NCBI GenBank assembly: GCA_051010055.1
Contig: JBPCVY010000286.1
Location: forward strand, 1 to 14,044
DNA: 14,044 nt
DNA from: CAJQND01 sp051010055
Lineage (GTDB): Bacteria; Pseudomonadota; Alphaproteobacteria; Rhizobiales; CAJQND01
Reading direction: 5' to 3'
Positions 6,063 to 13,676 of the stretch are shown piece by piece. How positions within the stretch are numbered: the stretch's first letter is position 1; each line of letters starts with the position of its first letter. The notes beneath the pieces were generated by a model. It was not told the DNA's origin. It made no database searches and saw nothing but the letters and a program-made list of their open reading frames with translations. A program made the translations under genes and the position numbers.

Positions 6063-7301
6063 ATGGCCAGACCTGCATCCGCTAACGGATTTCAGATGCT
6101 GGACACGGTTGACGTGTCGGGAAAACGTGTCCTAGTGCGCGCCGATCTCAACGTGCCGCTGGAAAGCGGCATTGTCCGCGACGCAACGCGTATCCGCCGC
6201 ATCGTGCCCACATTGCATGAGCTGGCTGAAAAGGGCGCCATAGTCATTGTTCTTTCACATCTCGGCAGGCCCAAAGGCTCTGTTGTGCCGTCCATGTCGC
6301 TTGCGCCGGTTGCAGGCCCCCTTTCGGTCGCCCTTGACCATCCGGTGAAGTTCGTTGCTACCGACTGGATTGACGGTGAGGCGCAGCGGGCCGTGGAAAA
6401 GGCCATGCCCGGCGATATCCTGCTGCTTGAGAACACCCGCTTTCACCCCGGTGAAGAGCAAAACCAGCCATCATTCGTGAAAACACTGATGGATCTTGGT
6501 GATATTTACGTAAATGACGCCTTTTCTGCAGCCCACCGGGCTCATGCATCCACTGAGGGCCTTGCGTGGTTCTTGCCATCGGTGGCCGGGCGCGCCATGG
6601 AAAAGGAAATGGCAGCATTGCATGCCGCCCTTGATGCACCGGAACGGCCCGTTACAGGCGTCATCGGGGGCGCCAAGATATCGACCAAGCTCGATATGAT
6701 TGGCCATTTGTGCTGCAACGTGGACACACTGATTATCGGCGGCGGTATGGCAAACACCTTCCTTGCCGCCCAGGGCCACCCCGTTGGCCGCTCTCTGGCC
6801 GAGCATGATATGGCCAAGCACGCCCTGGAAATTCTTGAAAACGCAGAGTGTGAGGGCTGCCGGATATTTCTTCCCACCGATGTGGTTGTTGCAGAAGATT
6901 TCAAACCGCACGCCCACGCCCGTACCGTGTCGATTGATGATGTTTCCGAAAAGGAAATGATACTTGATATCGGGCCGGGTTCGATCAAGGAAATCGGTGA
7001 GATTTTTGCGCAATCGAGAACCCTTGTCTGGAACGGCCCGCTGGGCGCTTTTGAGCTGCAGCCGTTCGATGCGGGAACCGTTACGGCGGCACGCCAGGCA
7101 GCAGAGCTTTCGAAGGCAGGTAAGTTGCGCTCCATCGCCGGTGGCGGCGATACGGTGGCAGCGCTGAGCCATGCTGGAGTTGTTGAAGACTTTACATATG
7201 TTTCCACAGCTGGCGGCGCTTTTTTGGAATGGCTGGAAGGCAAGACACTTCCTGGCGTAAAAGTATTAGAAATGTGCGGGGCTGGCGCGCTTAAATCATA
7301 G
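6063..7301 (+). CDS. pgk: phosphoglycerate kinase
   Basis: The enzyme transfers phosphate between 1,3-bisphosphoglycerate and ADP in glycolysis, reversed in gluconeogenesis. It has 412 residues against about 400 usually, the excess being a short N-terminal tail. The substrate site shows RADLNVPL (26-33) and SHLGRPKG, followed by LENTRFHPGEE and NDAFSAAHRAHAS. The nucleotide domain shows GGAKISTKLDM, GGGMANTFL, WNGPLGAFE and GGGDTVAA. The frame continues upstream into gap, but the ATG at 6063 has GCAGGA about 9 bases upstream, inside the end of gap, which fits a coupled start just after the gap stop at 6058-6060. An ATG at 6096 would match the shorter family N-terminus but lacks a comparable site. 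It is transcribed with gap and fba. Confidence 0.95.
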   Translation: MARPASANGFQMLDTVDVSGKRVLVRADLNVPLESGIVRDATRIRRIVPTLHELAEKGAIVIVLSHLGRPKGSVVPSMSLAPVAGPLSVALDHPVKFVATDWIDGEAQRAVEKAMPGDILLLENTRFHPGEEQNQPSFVKTLMDLGDIYVNDAFSAAHRAHASTEGLAWFLPSVAGRAMEKEMAALHAALDAPERPVTGVIGGAKISTKLDMIGHLCCNVDTLIIGGGMANTFLAAQGHPVGRSLAEHDMAKHALEILENAECEGCRIFLPTDVVVAEDFKPHAHARTVSIDDVSEKEMILDIGPGSIKEIGEIFAQSRTLVWNGPLGAFELQPFDAGTVTAARQAAELSKAGKLRSIAGGGDTVAALSHAGVVEDFTYVSTAGGAFLEWLEGKTLPGVKVLEMCGAGALKS

Positions 7302-7320
7302 CGTTGCGGAGGATTTTGAT

Positions 7321-8349
7321 ATGGCTGAAAGTTTGAACGAAATTGCAAAAGCCATGGTGGCGCCTGGAAAAGGCATTCTTGCTGCCGATGAGAGCACCGG
7401 CACGATGACCAAGCGCCTGGCTTCAATTAATGTTGGGTCCACGGCGGATTTGCGCCGCGATTATCGCGAAATGCTGTTCCGCTCGACGGGCGCCATGAGC
7501 AACTACATTTCCGGTGTCATTCTTTATGATGAAACCCTGCGTCAATCCTCTGAAGATGGCACCCGCCTTGCCGATGTCATCAGGACAACGGGCGCTATTC
7601 CCGGTATCAAAGTCGACACTGGCGCCAAGGATTTGGCCGGATTTCCGGGCGAAAAAATCACCGAAGGGCTCGATGGCCTGCGCGAACGGTTGATGGAATA
7701 TTACGAACTGGGCGCGCGTTTTGCGAAATGGCGCGCGGTCATCACCATCAATGGCGATTTGCCTTCCAAGGGTTGCATCAACGCCAATGCCCACGCGCTG
7801 GCCCGTTATGCAGCCCTTTGCCAGGAACAGAACATCGTCCCCATCGTGGAACCGGAAGTTTTGATGGACAACCCCGGCGCAACCCATGAAATTGGCCGGT
7901 GCTACAAGGTGACGAAATCAATTCTCAAGGCTGTTTTCAAACAACTTGCCGACCAGCGTGTTGCGCTGGATGGCATTGTGCTGAAACCGAATATGGTGGT
8001 GCCGGGCAAGGAGTGCCCTCAGCAGGCATCACCTGAAGAAGTGGCCGAAAAGACCGTCAAAGTCCTTAAAAAGTGCGTGCCAGCGGACGTGCCCGGCATC
8101 GCCTTTTTATCGGGTGGGCAATCGGACCTTGAAGCCACCCAGCACCTCTCGCTGATAAACAACTATTCCGATTTGCCATGGGCGTTGACATTTTCCTATG
8201 GGCGCGCACTTCAGGCTGCAGCTTTGCAGGCATGGGCAGGCAAAGCTGACAACGTACCCGTGGCCCAGGCAGCATTTGCGCACCGGGCAGCGATGAACGG
8301 ACTTGCCGCGCGTGGAGAATGGGCCGAAACCCGCGAACAAGCTGCTTAA
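7321..8349 (+). CDS. fba: class I fructose-bisphosphate aldolase
   Basis: This Schiff-base aldolase interconverts fructose-1,6-bisphosphate with glyceraldehyde-3-phosphate and dihydroxyacetone phosphate. It has 342 residues. The N-terminus KGILAADESTGTMTKRL is the family hallmark, and VEPEVLMD and FLSGGQSD are also present. The Schiff-base lysine is K222 in VLKPNMV, equivalent to K229 of the rabbit muscle enzyme. It is therefore the metal-independent animal-type class, common in Hyphomicrobiales, and not the zinc class II type. GCGGAGG lies 9 bases before the ATG, and the gene follows pgk by 19 bp. Together tkt, gap, pgk and fba cover the triose-phosphate part of central carbon metabolism. 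A ThiE-like gene follows 29 bp later, probably in the same transcript. Confidence 0.95.
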   Translation: MAESLNEIAKAMVAPGKGILAADESTGTMTKRLASINVGSTADLRRDYREMLFRSTGAMSNYISGVILYDETLRQSSEDGTRLADVIRTTGAIPGIKVDTGAKDLAGFPGEKITEGLDGLRERLMEYYELGARFAKWRAVITINGDLPSKGCINANAHALARYAALCQEQNIVPIVEPEVLMDNPGATHEIGRCYKVTKSILKAVFKQLADQRVALDGIVLKPNMVVPGKECPQQASPEEVAEKTVKVLKKCVPADVPGIAFLSGGQSDLEATQHLSLINNYSDLPWALTFSYGRALQAAALQAWAGKADNVPVAQAAFAHRAAMNGLAARGEWAETREQAA

Positions 8350-8378
8350 ACGCTGCTGATTGGGGGAGCACAATTGCC

Positions 8379-8975
8379 ATGACCCCGACACAGTCCCGGT
8401 TATATCTGGTTACGCCTGAACAAATCGGTGAGGACCAGCTAAAATCGGTGTTCTCAGCGATAGTGGCAGCGGGCGATATTGCAGCTGTTCTCGTAAGAGC
8501 TTCTACCCATGAGGAAAAAACGGCTCGCGCAAAATTGCTCGCGCCGCTGGCCCATGATCATGATATTGCCATCTTGATCGACGAGGAGAGATCTTGCGTT
8601 GAGATTTCAGGCGCAGACGGCGTTCATGTGATGGGCACCGGCAATGAGTTTACTAAAGCGCGCGAACTTGTTGGAAGCGATATGATAGTTGGAGTAAGTG
8701 CTGGGTCATCCAAACATGCGGCGATGGAAGCTGCGGATGCCGGAGCAGACTATGTCGCATTCGACGATGCCAGCTATGCTAAATGGTGGGCGCCCCTATT
8801 TGAGGTGCCTTGTGTTGCGCTGGGTGGGGCCGACGAAGAGATGGCGCGTGAATTGGCGCTTGCGGGAGTTGAATTCATCTGTCCGGATGAGACAATGTGG
8901 CAAGAGCCCGATAAAGCAACACGCGTTGTAAAACGGTACTGTGAGATTTTTGCAGAAATTGAGACGTCGCAATGA
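8379..8975 (+). CDS. ThiE-like (thiamine-phosphate synthase superfamily) protein, catalytic residues altered
   Basis: This 198-residue TIM-barrel-like protein resembles thiamine-phosphate synthase: LYLVTPEQ at 8-15, SGADGVHVMG at 78-87, IVGVSAGS at 103-110 and AGADYVAFDD at 121-130. The catalytic signatures are changed. The family QxRxK motif reads VLVRAS here, keeping only R40, and the N-D-R motif reads IDEE, keeping only D68. It probably does not make thiamine phosphate by the usual mechanism; a pseudoenzyme or different-substrate role is inferred. The start is the ATG at 8379 with GGGGGAG about 10 bases upstream; the frame extends back into fba but without support. It overlaps the Sel1-repeat gene by ATGA. 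No other thiamine gene lies nearby, so its role in the fba operon is unknown. Confidence 0.75.
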   Translation: MTPTQSRLYLVTPEQIGEDQLKSVFSAIVAAGDIAAVLVRASTHEEKTARAKLLAPLAHDHDIAILIDEERSCVEISGADGVHVMGTGNEFTKARELVGSDMIVGVSAGSSKHAAMEAADAGADYVAFDDASYAKWWAPLFEVPCVALGGADEEMARELALAGVEFICPDETMWQEPDKATRVVKRYCEIFAEIETSQ

Positions 8976-9925
8976 GGAGTTTGGCAAAAGGAATATTGAT
9001 TGCAGGGGCAGTTTTTGTCCTCGGCGGCAATATTGCGCATGCCGACTATGCAGATGCCCTGAAAGCCTACAATGCGAAAAACTGGCCACAGGCTTTTGTT
9101 GAAGCTGACCTTTTGGCACGTCAGGGCGATGCCCGCGGACAGGCCCTGCTGGCAGCGCTCTATGCCCAGGGGTTCGGGGTACAGCGCGATTTGGACCAGG
9201 CGCGTTATTGGTATGTGGCCGCTGCAAACCAGGGCCATTCGGGTGCCCGCTTTGCCCTTGGGTTGATGTATCTGGACGGGCGCGCCGGTTCCATTGATGT
9301 TGAAAAGGCCAAGGGACTGTTTATGCAGGCAGCTGATCAAGGCCATGCGGGCGCTCAGCACAAAGTCGGTCTGATTCATGCCGGCGCAGGCGGCAATCCG
9401 CCAAACTGGAAAAAAGCCGCATCCTGGTTCAACAAGGCGGCAAGCCAAAATCTTGCTGAAGCTCAGTACGATCTCGGCATTTTGCACGTGGAAGGCCGCG
9501 GGGTAAAAAAAGACCCGGTGCTGGCCGGGCAATGGCTGTCGCGGGCGGCAATGCAGGGGCTTCCCGAGGCAGCGCGCGATTATGGCATTATGATTTTCCG
9601 CGGCGAAGGTGTGCAAAGAGATGAAAAGATTGGCGCGCAATGGCTTCTGGTTGCCGCGTTGAAGGGTGATGTGGTTGCCCAGAACCGGTGCGCCCGGCTC
9701 TATATGGTTGGTAGGGGATTTGAAAAAAACCCGGTGGAAGCAGCCCGCTGGCACATGCTGGCGCGCGAATCCGGCATGCGTGACCAAAATCTGGAAGCCT
9801 ATGTTGGCAAACTGGATGGAGGCTCGCTGCAACAAGCGCAAAAACTGGCACTGGACTGGCGCCATAAAACCGGTATACCGGCACGCGGCACAAACGGTTC
9901 AAACGTAACCAAGCAAACGAAGTAG
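8972..9925 (+). CDS. exported Sel1-repeat (TPR-like) protein
   Basis: This 317-residue protein begins with a signal peptide: basic MRSLAKG, a hydrophobic stretch to about residue 20, and AHA followed by D25 as a likely signal peptidase I site. The mature part holds about six Sel1 repeats of 36 residues, roughly at 51-87, 88-124, 125-160, 161-196, 197-232 and 233-268. Each carries the AxYxLGxxYxxGxGVxxDxxxAxxWxxxAAxxG pattern, though the last two are less regular. Such proteins are periplasmic scaffolds for protein-protein contacts; the partner cannot be told. Its start overlaps the stop of the ThiE-like gene (ATGA at 8972-8975), so both are made together and it ends the carbon-metabolism transcript. 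No enzymatic motif is seen. Confidence 0.88.
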   Translation: MRSLAKGILIAGAVFVLGGNIAHADYADALKAYNAKNWPQAFVEADLLARQGDARGQALLAALYAQGFGVQRDLDQARYWYVAAANQGHSGARFALGLMYLDGRAGSIDVEKAKGLFMQAADQGHAGAQHKVGLIHAGAGGNPPNWKKAASWFNKAASQNLAEAQYDLGILHVEGRGVKKDPVLAGQWLSRAAMQGLPEAARDYGIMIFRGEGVQRDEKIGAQWLLVAALKGDVVAQNRCARLYMVGRGFEKNPVEAARWHMLARESGMRDQNLEAYVGKLDGGSLQQAQKLALDWRHKTGIPARGTNGSNVTKQTK

Positions 9926-9927
9926 AC

Positions 9928-9949
9928 GCAGATACATTTAAAAATCTGC
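9928..9949 (+). terminator. weak hairpin after the Sel1 gene, possible terminator
   Basis: GCAGAT (9928-9933) and ATCTGC (9944-9949) form perfect 6-bp arms around an AT-rich 10-base loop, 2 bp after the stop codon. No T run follows, so termination here is doubtful. Confidence 0.25.
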
Positions 9950-9959
9950 AGAATTCCAA

Positions 9960-10002
9960 CCGGGCAGAAACTTGCAACGCCAAGACAATTGGCAATACCC
10001 GG
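9960..10002 (+). promoter_or_regulatory. efp leader hairpin
   Basis: CCGGG (9960-9964) pairs with CCCGG (9998-10002), and inside it GCCAA pairs with TTGGC around GACAA. The structure ends about 10 bases before the AGGTGGG ribosome site of efp, so it could affect efp translation or mRNA stability. No known riboswitch class is recognised, and no clear promoter was found in 9926-10017. Confidence 0.3.
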
Positions 10003-10017
10003 CAAATCAGGTGGGTC

Positions 10018-10581
10018 ATGAAGATAAACGGAAACCAAATTACGCCGGGCAATGTCATTCAGCACAATGACAGCTTGTGGGTGGCGGTGAAGACGCAGCA
10101 TGTCAAACCGGGTAAAGGCGGCGCGTTCGCACAAGTTGAACTGAAGAACGTGTTCAACGGTTCCAAACTCAATGAGCGCTTCCGTTCATCTGAAACCGTC
10201 GAGAGAGTGCGCCTCGAGCAGAAAGACTTTCAGTTTTTGTTCGAAGACGGAGGCATGCTGACGTTCATGGACCTGGAATCGTATGAGCAGATTGAGCTTT
10301 CCAAAGAATTTGTCGGCGAGCGCACAGCATTCTTGCAGGAAGGCATGCAAGTGAAACTGGAAAGCTATGAGGGAAAACAGATTTCCGTTGAGTTCCCTGA
10401 GCATGTGACCCTGGAAGTCACCGAAACCGAGCCCACCATCAAAGGGCAAACCGCCTCTTCTTCCTATAAACCGGCTGTCCTGGAAAATGGCACAAGGGTT
10501 ATGGTTCCCCCGTTCATCACGGTTGGTGAAAAAATCGTGGTGGCCACGGAAGATACCACCTATGTCCGCCGTAGTGAGTAG
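10018..10581 (+). CDS. efp: translation elongation factor P
   Basis: EF-P enters the ribosomal E site and rescues stalls at polyproline. It has 187 residues with the usual three domains: a KOW-like N-terminal domain, a central OB domain (FLFEDGGMLTFMDLESYEQ region) and a C-terminal OB domain ending in VPPFITVGEKIVVATEDTTYV. The loop residue is K33 in KPGKGGAF, the lysine that EpmA and EpmB beta-lysylate in other bacteria; no epmA or epmB gene lies in this window. AGGTGGG sits just before the ATG, a short spacing. The next gene starts 10 bp after the stop, so the two form an operon. Confidence 0.95.
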   Translation: MKINGNQITPGNVIQHNDSLWVAVKTQHVKPGKGGAFAQVELKNVFNGSKLNERFRSSETVERVRLEQKDFQFLFEDGGMLTFMDLESYEQIELSKEFVGERTAFLQEGMQVKLESYEGKQISVEFPEHVTLEVTETEPTIKGQTASSSYKPAVLENGTRVMVPPFITVGEKIVVATEDTTYVRRSE

Positions 10582-10591
10582 ATTTCAGTAA

Positions 10592-11407
10592 ATGTCCCGC
10601 TCAGCTCTCTTAAACGTAATGGTCGCAGCCGTGACCAAGGCTTCGCGCGGTCTCACCCGCGACTTTGGCGAGGTTGAAAATCTTCAGGTAGCGCAAAAAG
10701 GCCCGGCAGACTTTGTCACCGCTGCAGACCGGAAGACGGAAAACATCCTGCGCGAGGAGCTTGAGGTCGTGCGCCCGGGTTATGGTTTCCTGCTTGAAGA
10801 AGCCGGTGAAATCAAAGGAACCGATGCCACCCACCGCTGGATTATCGACCCCATAGACGGCACCACCAACTTCATTCACGGCATTCCGTTAATGTGCATT
10901 TCCGTTGCCCTTGAGCGCAGCGGTACGCTGGTCGCCGGTGTCATTTACAATCCGATTATGAACGAACTTTTCGTGGCTGAGCGCGGCCGCGGAGCATATC
11001 TGAACCACCGCCGACTGCGCGTTACACCGCGCCGCAAGATTGAAGAAGCGGTGATTACCTGCGGCATTCCCCATCGCGGACGCGGCGAACATGGGGTTTT
11101 CCTGCGCGAACTGATCAAAGTGCAAACCCGGGCCGCCGGTATAAGGCGCACAGGTTCAGCTGCGCTCGACCTGGCCTGGGTGGCGGCCGGCCGGTTTGAT
11201 GCGTTCTGGGAGCGTGGCCTCAGCGTCTGGGACATCGCAGCGGGCACATTGATGGTGCGCGAGGCGGGCGGATATGTCGGCGATCTCGACAATAAGCCCG
11301 ATCCGCTGATTACGGGAAATGTGGTGGCCGGCAACGAAGAGCTCTGCCATGCTCTCAAGCGGGAATTCAAGGCTGCGCACGCCAGCCAGGAAAAACCACC
11401 GCTGTAA
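10592..11407 (+). CDS. suhB: inositol monophosphatase family protein (SuhB-like)
   Basis: This magnesium-dependent, lithium-sensitive phosphatase family hydrolyses myo-inositol-1-phosphate and related sugar phosphates. SuhB of E. coli also acts in rRNA transcription antitermination. It has 271 residues. The metal site is complete: the Glu pair E69-E70, the DPIDGT motif (D86 to T91) followed by NFIHG, and WDIAAG (D213) near the C-terminus, followed by REAGG. The ribosome site before ATG 10592 is poor, and the 10-bp gap from efp suggests translation coupled to it. The efp-suhB pairing fits Hyphomicrobiales gene order. The exact substrate cannot be told; the gene symbol reflects the closest well-known member. 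Confidence 0.88.
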   Translation: MSRSALLNVMVAAVTKASRGLTRDFGEVENLQVAQKGPADFVTAADRKTENILREELEVVRPGYGFLLEEAGEIKGTDATHRWIIDPIDGTTNFIHGIPLMCISVALERSGTLVAGVIYNPIMNELFVAERGRGAYLNHRRLRVTPRRKIEEAVITCGIPHRGRGEHGVFLRELIKVQTRAAGIRRTGSAALDLAWVAAGRFDAFWERGLSVWDIAAGTLMVREAGGYVGDLDNKPDPLITGNVVAGNEELCHALKREFKAAHASQEKPPL

Positions 11408-11413
11408 TTTCAT

Positions 11414-11434
11414 GATTCGGTCCCCGGTCGAATC
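11414..11434. repeat. short inverted repeat after the suhB-like gene
   Basis: GATTCG (11414-11419) and CGAATC (11429-11434) are perfect arms with a 9-base loop, just 7 bp after the stop. No T run follows on either strand, so a terminator role is uncertain. The rest of the 164-bp gap shows no clear promoter. Confidence 0.3.
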
Positions 11435-11528
11435 AACTATGCTACACAAAATACCGCCGGTGACACTGATTCTGCCTTATTCATCATCAAAATAGTCCCG
11501 GCGCAGCGGGTAAGCACGGTGGGCTGGA

Positions 11529-11539
11529 CCCCCGGGGGG
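11529..11539. repeat. CCCCC-GGGGGG palindrome before the stator-like pair
   Basis: Five C followed by six G form a loop-less palindrome 33 bp upstream of the ATG at 11572. It could be a site for a symmetric DNA-binding protein, but the short length allows chance. Transcription of the downstream pair must begin at or before this region unless it reads through from efp-suhB. Confidence 0.2.
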
Positions 11540-11571
11540 AAGTTGCGCAATTGCAAGAGGGCCAATGATAG

Positions 11572-12642
11572 ATGGCAATAAGTGAAGATTTTGGGAGGCT
11601 GAGCAAGCCGCGAATTTATCTTATTCGCATGAGCGTTTTCTTGATCCTTGCCGCATTCGTGGCAGCAATTCTCTATCCTCAGGTCAAGACAGCCTTCATG
11701 GCCAACCCGGGCCTTAACGGCCTGATTGCCGGCACCTTGCTTGTTGGTATTGCCTATGCGTTCCGCCAGGTTTGGCGGCTTTTCCGGGAAATCAACTGGC
11801 TGAACAATTTCCGTATTGCCGACCCGGAAGCAGAAATTCCGTTTATTCCCGTTCTTCTGGCGCCTATGGAGGCGTTGCTTGCTGGCAGGCAGGGACGCAT
11901 GGTGTTGTCTCCCCTTTCGTTGCGGTCAATCCTCGATTCCCTTGCGGCACGGCTTGATGAAGCGCGTGATCTGAGCCGCTATCTCATTGGATTGCTTATT
12001 TTTCTTGGCCTTTTGGGAACCTTCTGGGGCTTGCTCGATACCGTGAGTTCGGTGGCCACAACCATCCGCTCGCTTGATGTGGCGGCAAACGAATCCAGCA
12101 CTATTTTTGAAGATCTCAAAGCCGGCCTGGAAGCACCACTACAAGGTATGGGCACAGCGTTTTCTTCTTCTCTGTTCGGTTTGAGCGGCTCGCTCATTCT
12201 TGGCTTTCTGGAACTGCAGGCCGGCCAGGCCCAGAACAGGTTCTATAATGACGTTGAAAACTGGCTGTCATCAGTCACCGATATTGATGCTGGCGAAGCT
12301 GGTGCTTCAACGGTTCCAAGCTATGTCCAGCTCGATTTGCGCGAAATTCAAGATTCCATCACCCACATGAATGCAACTCTTGAAAGCGCTCTTGAGCCAG
12401 TTGAGGGCGAGGAGGGTGAAGAAGGCGCCGACCAGTCGGTGGATGCACTGGCAGAAGCTGTGCGCGGGCTGGTGGGCCAGATGCGTGAGGAACAGCAGAT
12501 TGTGCGCGATTGGGCGCAAGGTCAGGCCGACCAGCAAGGCGAAATTCGCAATGTGCTCGACCGGTTGGCTGATAAAGTGGGCCCGGTTCCCCCCGAACCA
12601 AAGAGCTCGAAGGCGAAAAAGAAAGAGGATGAAGTGAGCTAA
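11572..12642 (+). CDS. MotA/TolQ/ExbB-like proton-channel protein with long cytoplasmic tail
   Basis: This 356-residue inner-membrane protein has four predicted helices: about 17-36, 48-67, 137-160 and 196-215. The third carries FLGLLGTFWGLLDTV, the family signature, and the fourth region carries GMGTAFSSSLFGLSGSLILG, typical of the MotA/TolQ/ExbB proton channel. A soluble part of about 70 residues lies between helices 2 and 3, as in MotA. The 140-residue tail holds an acidic patch (VEGEEGEEGADQ, 277-288), a helical stretch, and a Lys-rich end. An AGAGG lies 11 bases upstream of the ATG, a long spacing. Its stop overlaps the next start as TAATG. With its OmpA-domain partner it probably forms a proton-driven stator. 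It is not flagellar MotA by context, and tolA, tolB or exbD genes are absent nearby. Confidence 0.85.
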   Translation: MAISEDFGRLSKPRIYLIRMSVFLILAAFVAAILYPQVKTAFMANPGLNGLIAGTLLVGIAYAFRQVWRLFREINWLNNFRIADPEAEIPFIPVLLAPMEALLAGRQGRMVLSPLSLRSILDSLAARLDEARDLSRYLIGLLIFLGLLGTFWGLLDTVSSVATTIRSLDVAANESSTIFEDLKAGLEAPLQGMGTAFSSSLFGLSGSLILGFLELQAGQAQNRFYNDVENWLSSVTDIDAGEAGASTVPSYVQLDLREIQDSITHMNATLESALEPVEGEEGEEGADQSVDALAEAVRGLVGQMREEQQIVRDWAQGQADQQGEIRNVLDRLADKVGPVPPEPKSSKAKKKEDEVS

Positions 12643-13670
12643 TGGCTCTTTCGGCGCGCCGAAACAGAACGGAATCGGCCTATTACTGGCCAGGTTTCGT
12701 CGATGCCATGGCGACCCTTTTGCTGGTCATTATTTTCCTATTGTCCATTTTCATGCTGGCACAGTTCATGCTGGCGCGGGAAATCACCGGCCAGGATTCA
12801 GTTCTCTCCCAGCTGAAATCGCAAATCTCCGAACTCACCGAGCTCCTGGCGCTGGAAAAAGCAGCCCGCGCTAACTCCGATGTCACCCTTGCTGCCCTCA
12901 CCGATAAACTGAAGCTGGCTCAGACTGATAACGAGCGGCTCATTTTCCTTCTGGAAGATGAAGGCAATAAGAGCTCGTCGTCCGATGCGGCGCTGGCGGC
13001 ATTGCGTGCAAAAATTGAGGGCGAAAAACAAATCTCCTCTGAGGCTCTTGCGCGCGTTGAGCTTTTGAACCAGCAAATCTCCGCTTTGCGCCGCCAGATT
13101 TCCACCCTCAACGCAGCGCTGGAAGCATCGGAAGCGCGCGACAAGGATTCCCGGACGCAGATTGTCGACCTCGGCCGGCGGCTCAACGCGGCCCTTGCGC
13201 AAAGGGTGCAGGAACTTGCCCGCTTCCGGTCAGAGTTTTTCGGGCGCTTGCGGAAAATTATGGCAGGTCGAGAAGGTATCCGCGTGGTGGGTGACCGTTT
13301 CGTCTTCCAGTCTGAGGTTCTATTTTCAAAGGGCGCGGCGGAAATCAATCCGCTTGGCGAGGCCGAAATCGACAAGCTCGCAGCCGCCATCAAAGAGTTG
13401 GAACAGGAAATTCCAGAAGACATTAACTGGGTGCTGCGGGTAGACGGGCACACGGATATCGACCCCATCAACACCCCGCAATTTCAGTCGAACTGGGAAT
13501 TGTCGGCGGCGCGCGCCATTGCGGTGGTTAAATTGCTGGTTGATCAGGGCATCCCGCCCAGAAGACTTGTTGCGGCAGGTTTCGGCGAATTCCAACCGAT
13601 CGATGATGCTGATACCGACGAGGCCAAAAGCAAAAACCGCCGCATCGAACTCAAGCTGACAGAGCGGTGA
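12642..13670 (+). CDS. MotB-like protein: one membrane helix, long coiled coil, OmpA peptidoglycan-binding domain
   Basis: This 342-residue protein has a short cytoplasmic N-terminus, then YYWPGFVDAMATLLLVIIF, with D21 at the start of the single membrane helix (about 22-44). D21 sits where MotB has its proton-carrying Asp (D32 in E. coli). Residues about 50-205 are heptad-rich coiled coil. Residues about 213-342 form an OmpA-C domain with VDGHTD (D272), LSAARA (R291), AAGFGE and KNRRIEL; D272 and R291 match the pair that binds diaminopimelate of peptidoglycan. It is made together with the upstream channel protein (1-bp TAATG overlap). The two fit a wall-anchored proton motor of unassigned role. 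The coiled coil is much longer than the linker in flagellar MotB. Only 6 bp separate its stop from the convergent ABC transporter gene. Confidence 0.87.
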   Translation: MALSARRNRTESAYYWPGFVDAMATLLLVIIFLLSIFMLAQFMLAREITGQDSVLSQLKSQISELTELLALEKAARANSDVTLAALTDKLKLAQTDNERLIFLLEDEGNKSSSSDAALAALRAKIEGEKQISSEALARVELLNQQISALRRQISTLNAALEASEARDKDSRTQIVDLGRRLNAALAQRVQELARFRSEFFGRLRKIMAGREGIRVVGDRFVFQSEVLFSKGAAEINPLGEAEIDKLAAAIKELEQEIPEDINWVLRVDGHTDIDPINTPQFQSNWELSAARAIAVVKLLVDQGIPPRRLVAAGFGEFQPIDDADTDEAKSKNRRIELKLTER

Positions 13671-13676
13671 ACACCC

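Noticed and set aside
6471..7426. Minus-strand open frames opposite pgk
   Set aside because: They are shadows of a fully conserved pgk; the GC-rich codon bias leaves antisense frames open.
2969..8349. Calvin-cycle (cbb) operon
   Set aside because: tkt, gap, pgk and fba also occur in cbb clusters, but no Rubisco, phosphoribulokinase or cbbR gene is present here; the genes serve general carbon metabolism.
8774..9865. Long minus-strand open frame (363 codons) opposite the ThiE-like and Sel1 genes
   Set aside because: It is rich in Cys and His without domain logic, has no good start site, and mirrors two well-supported plus-strand genes.
11414..11434. tRNA T-arm-like sequence
   Set aside because: The loop and stem vaguely resemble a T arm, but no acceptor, D or anticodon arm can be folded around it.
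11572..13670. Zorya anti-phage system
   Set aside because: The channel and OmpA-domain proteins resemble ZorA and ZorB in layout, but no zorC, zorD or zorE gene follows; the next gene is a convergent ABC exporter. The neighbours are ordinary core genes.
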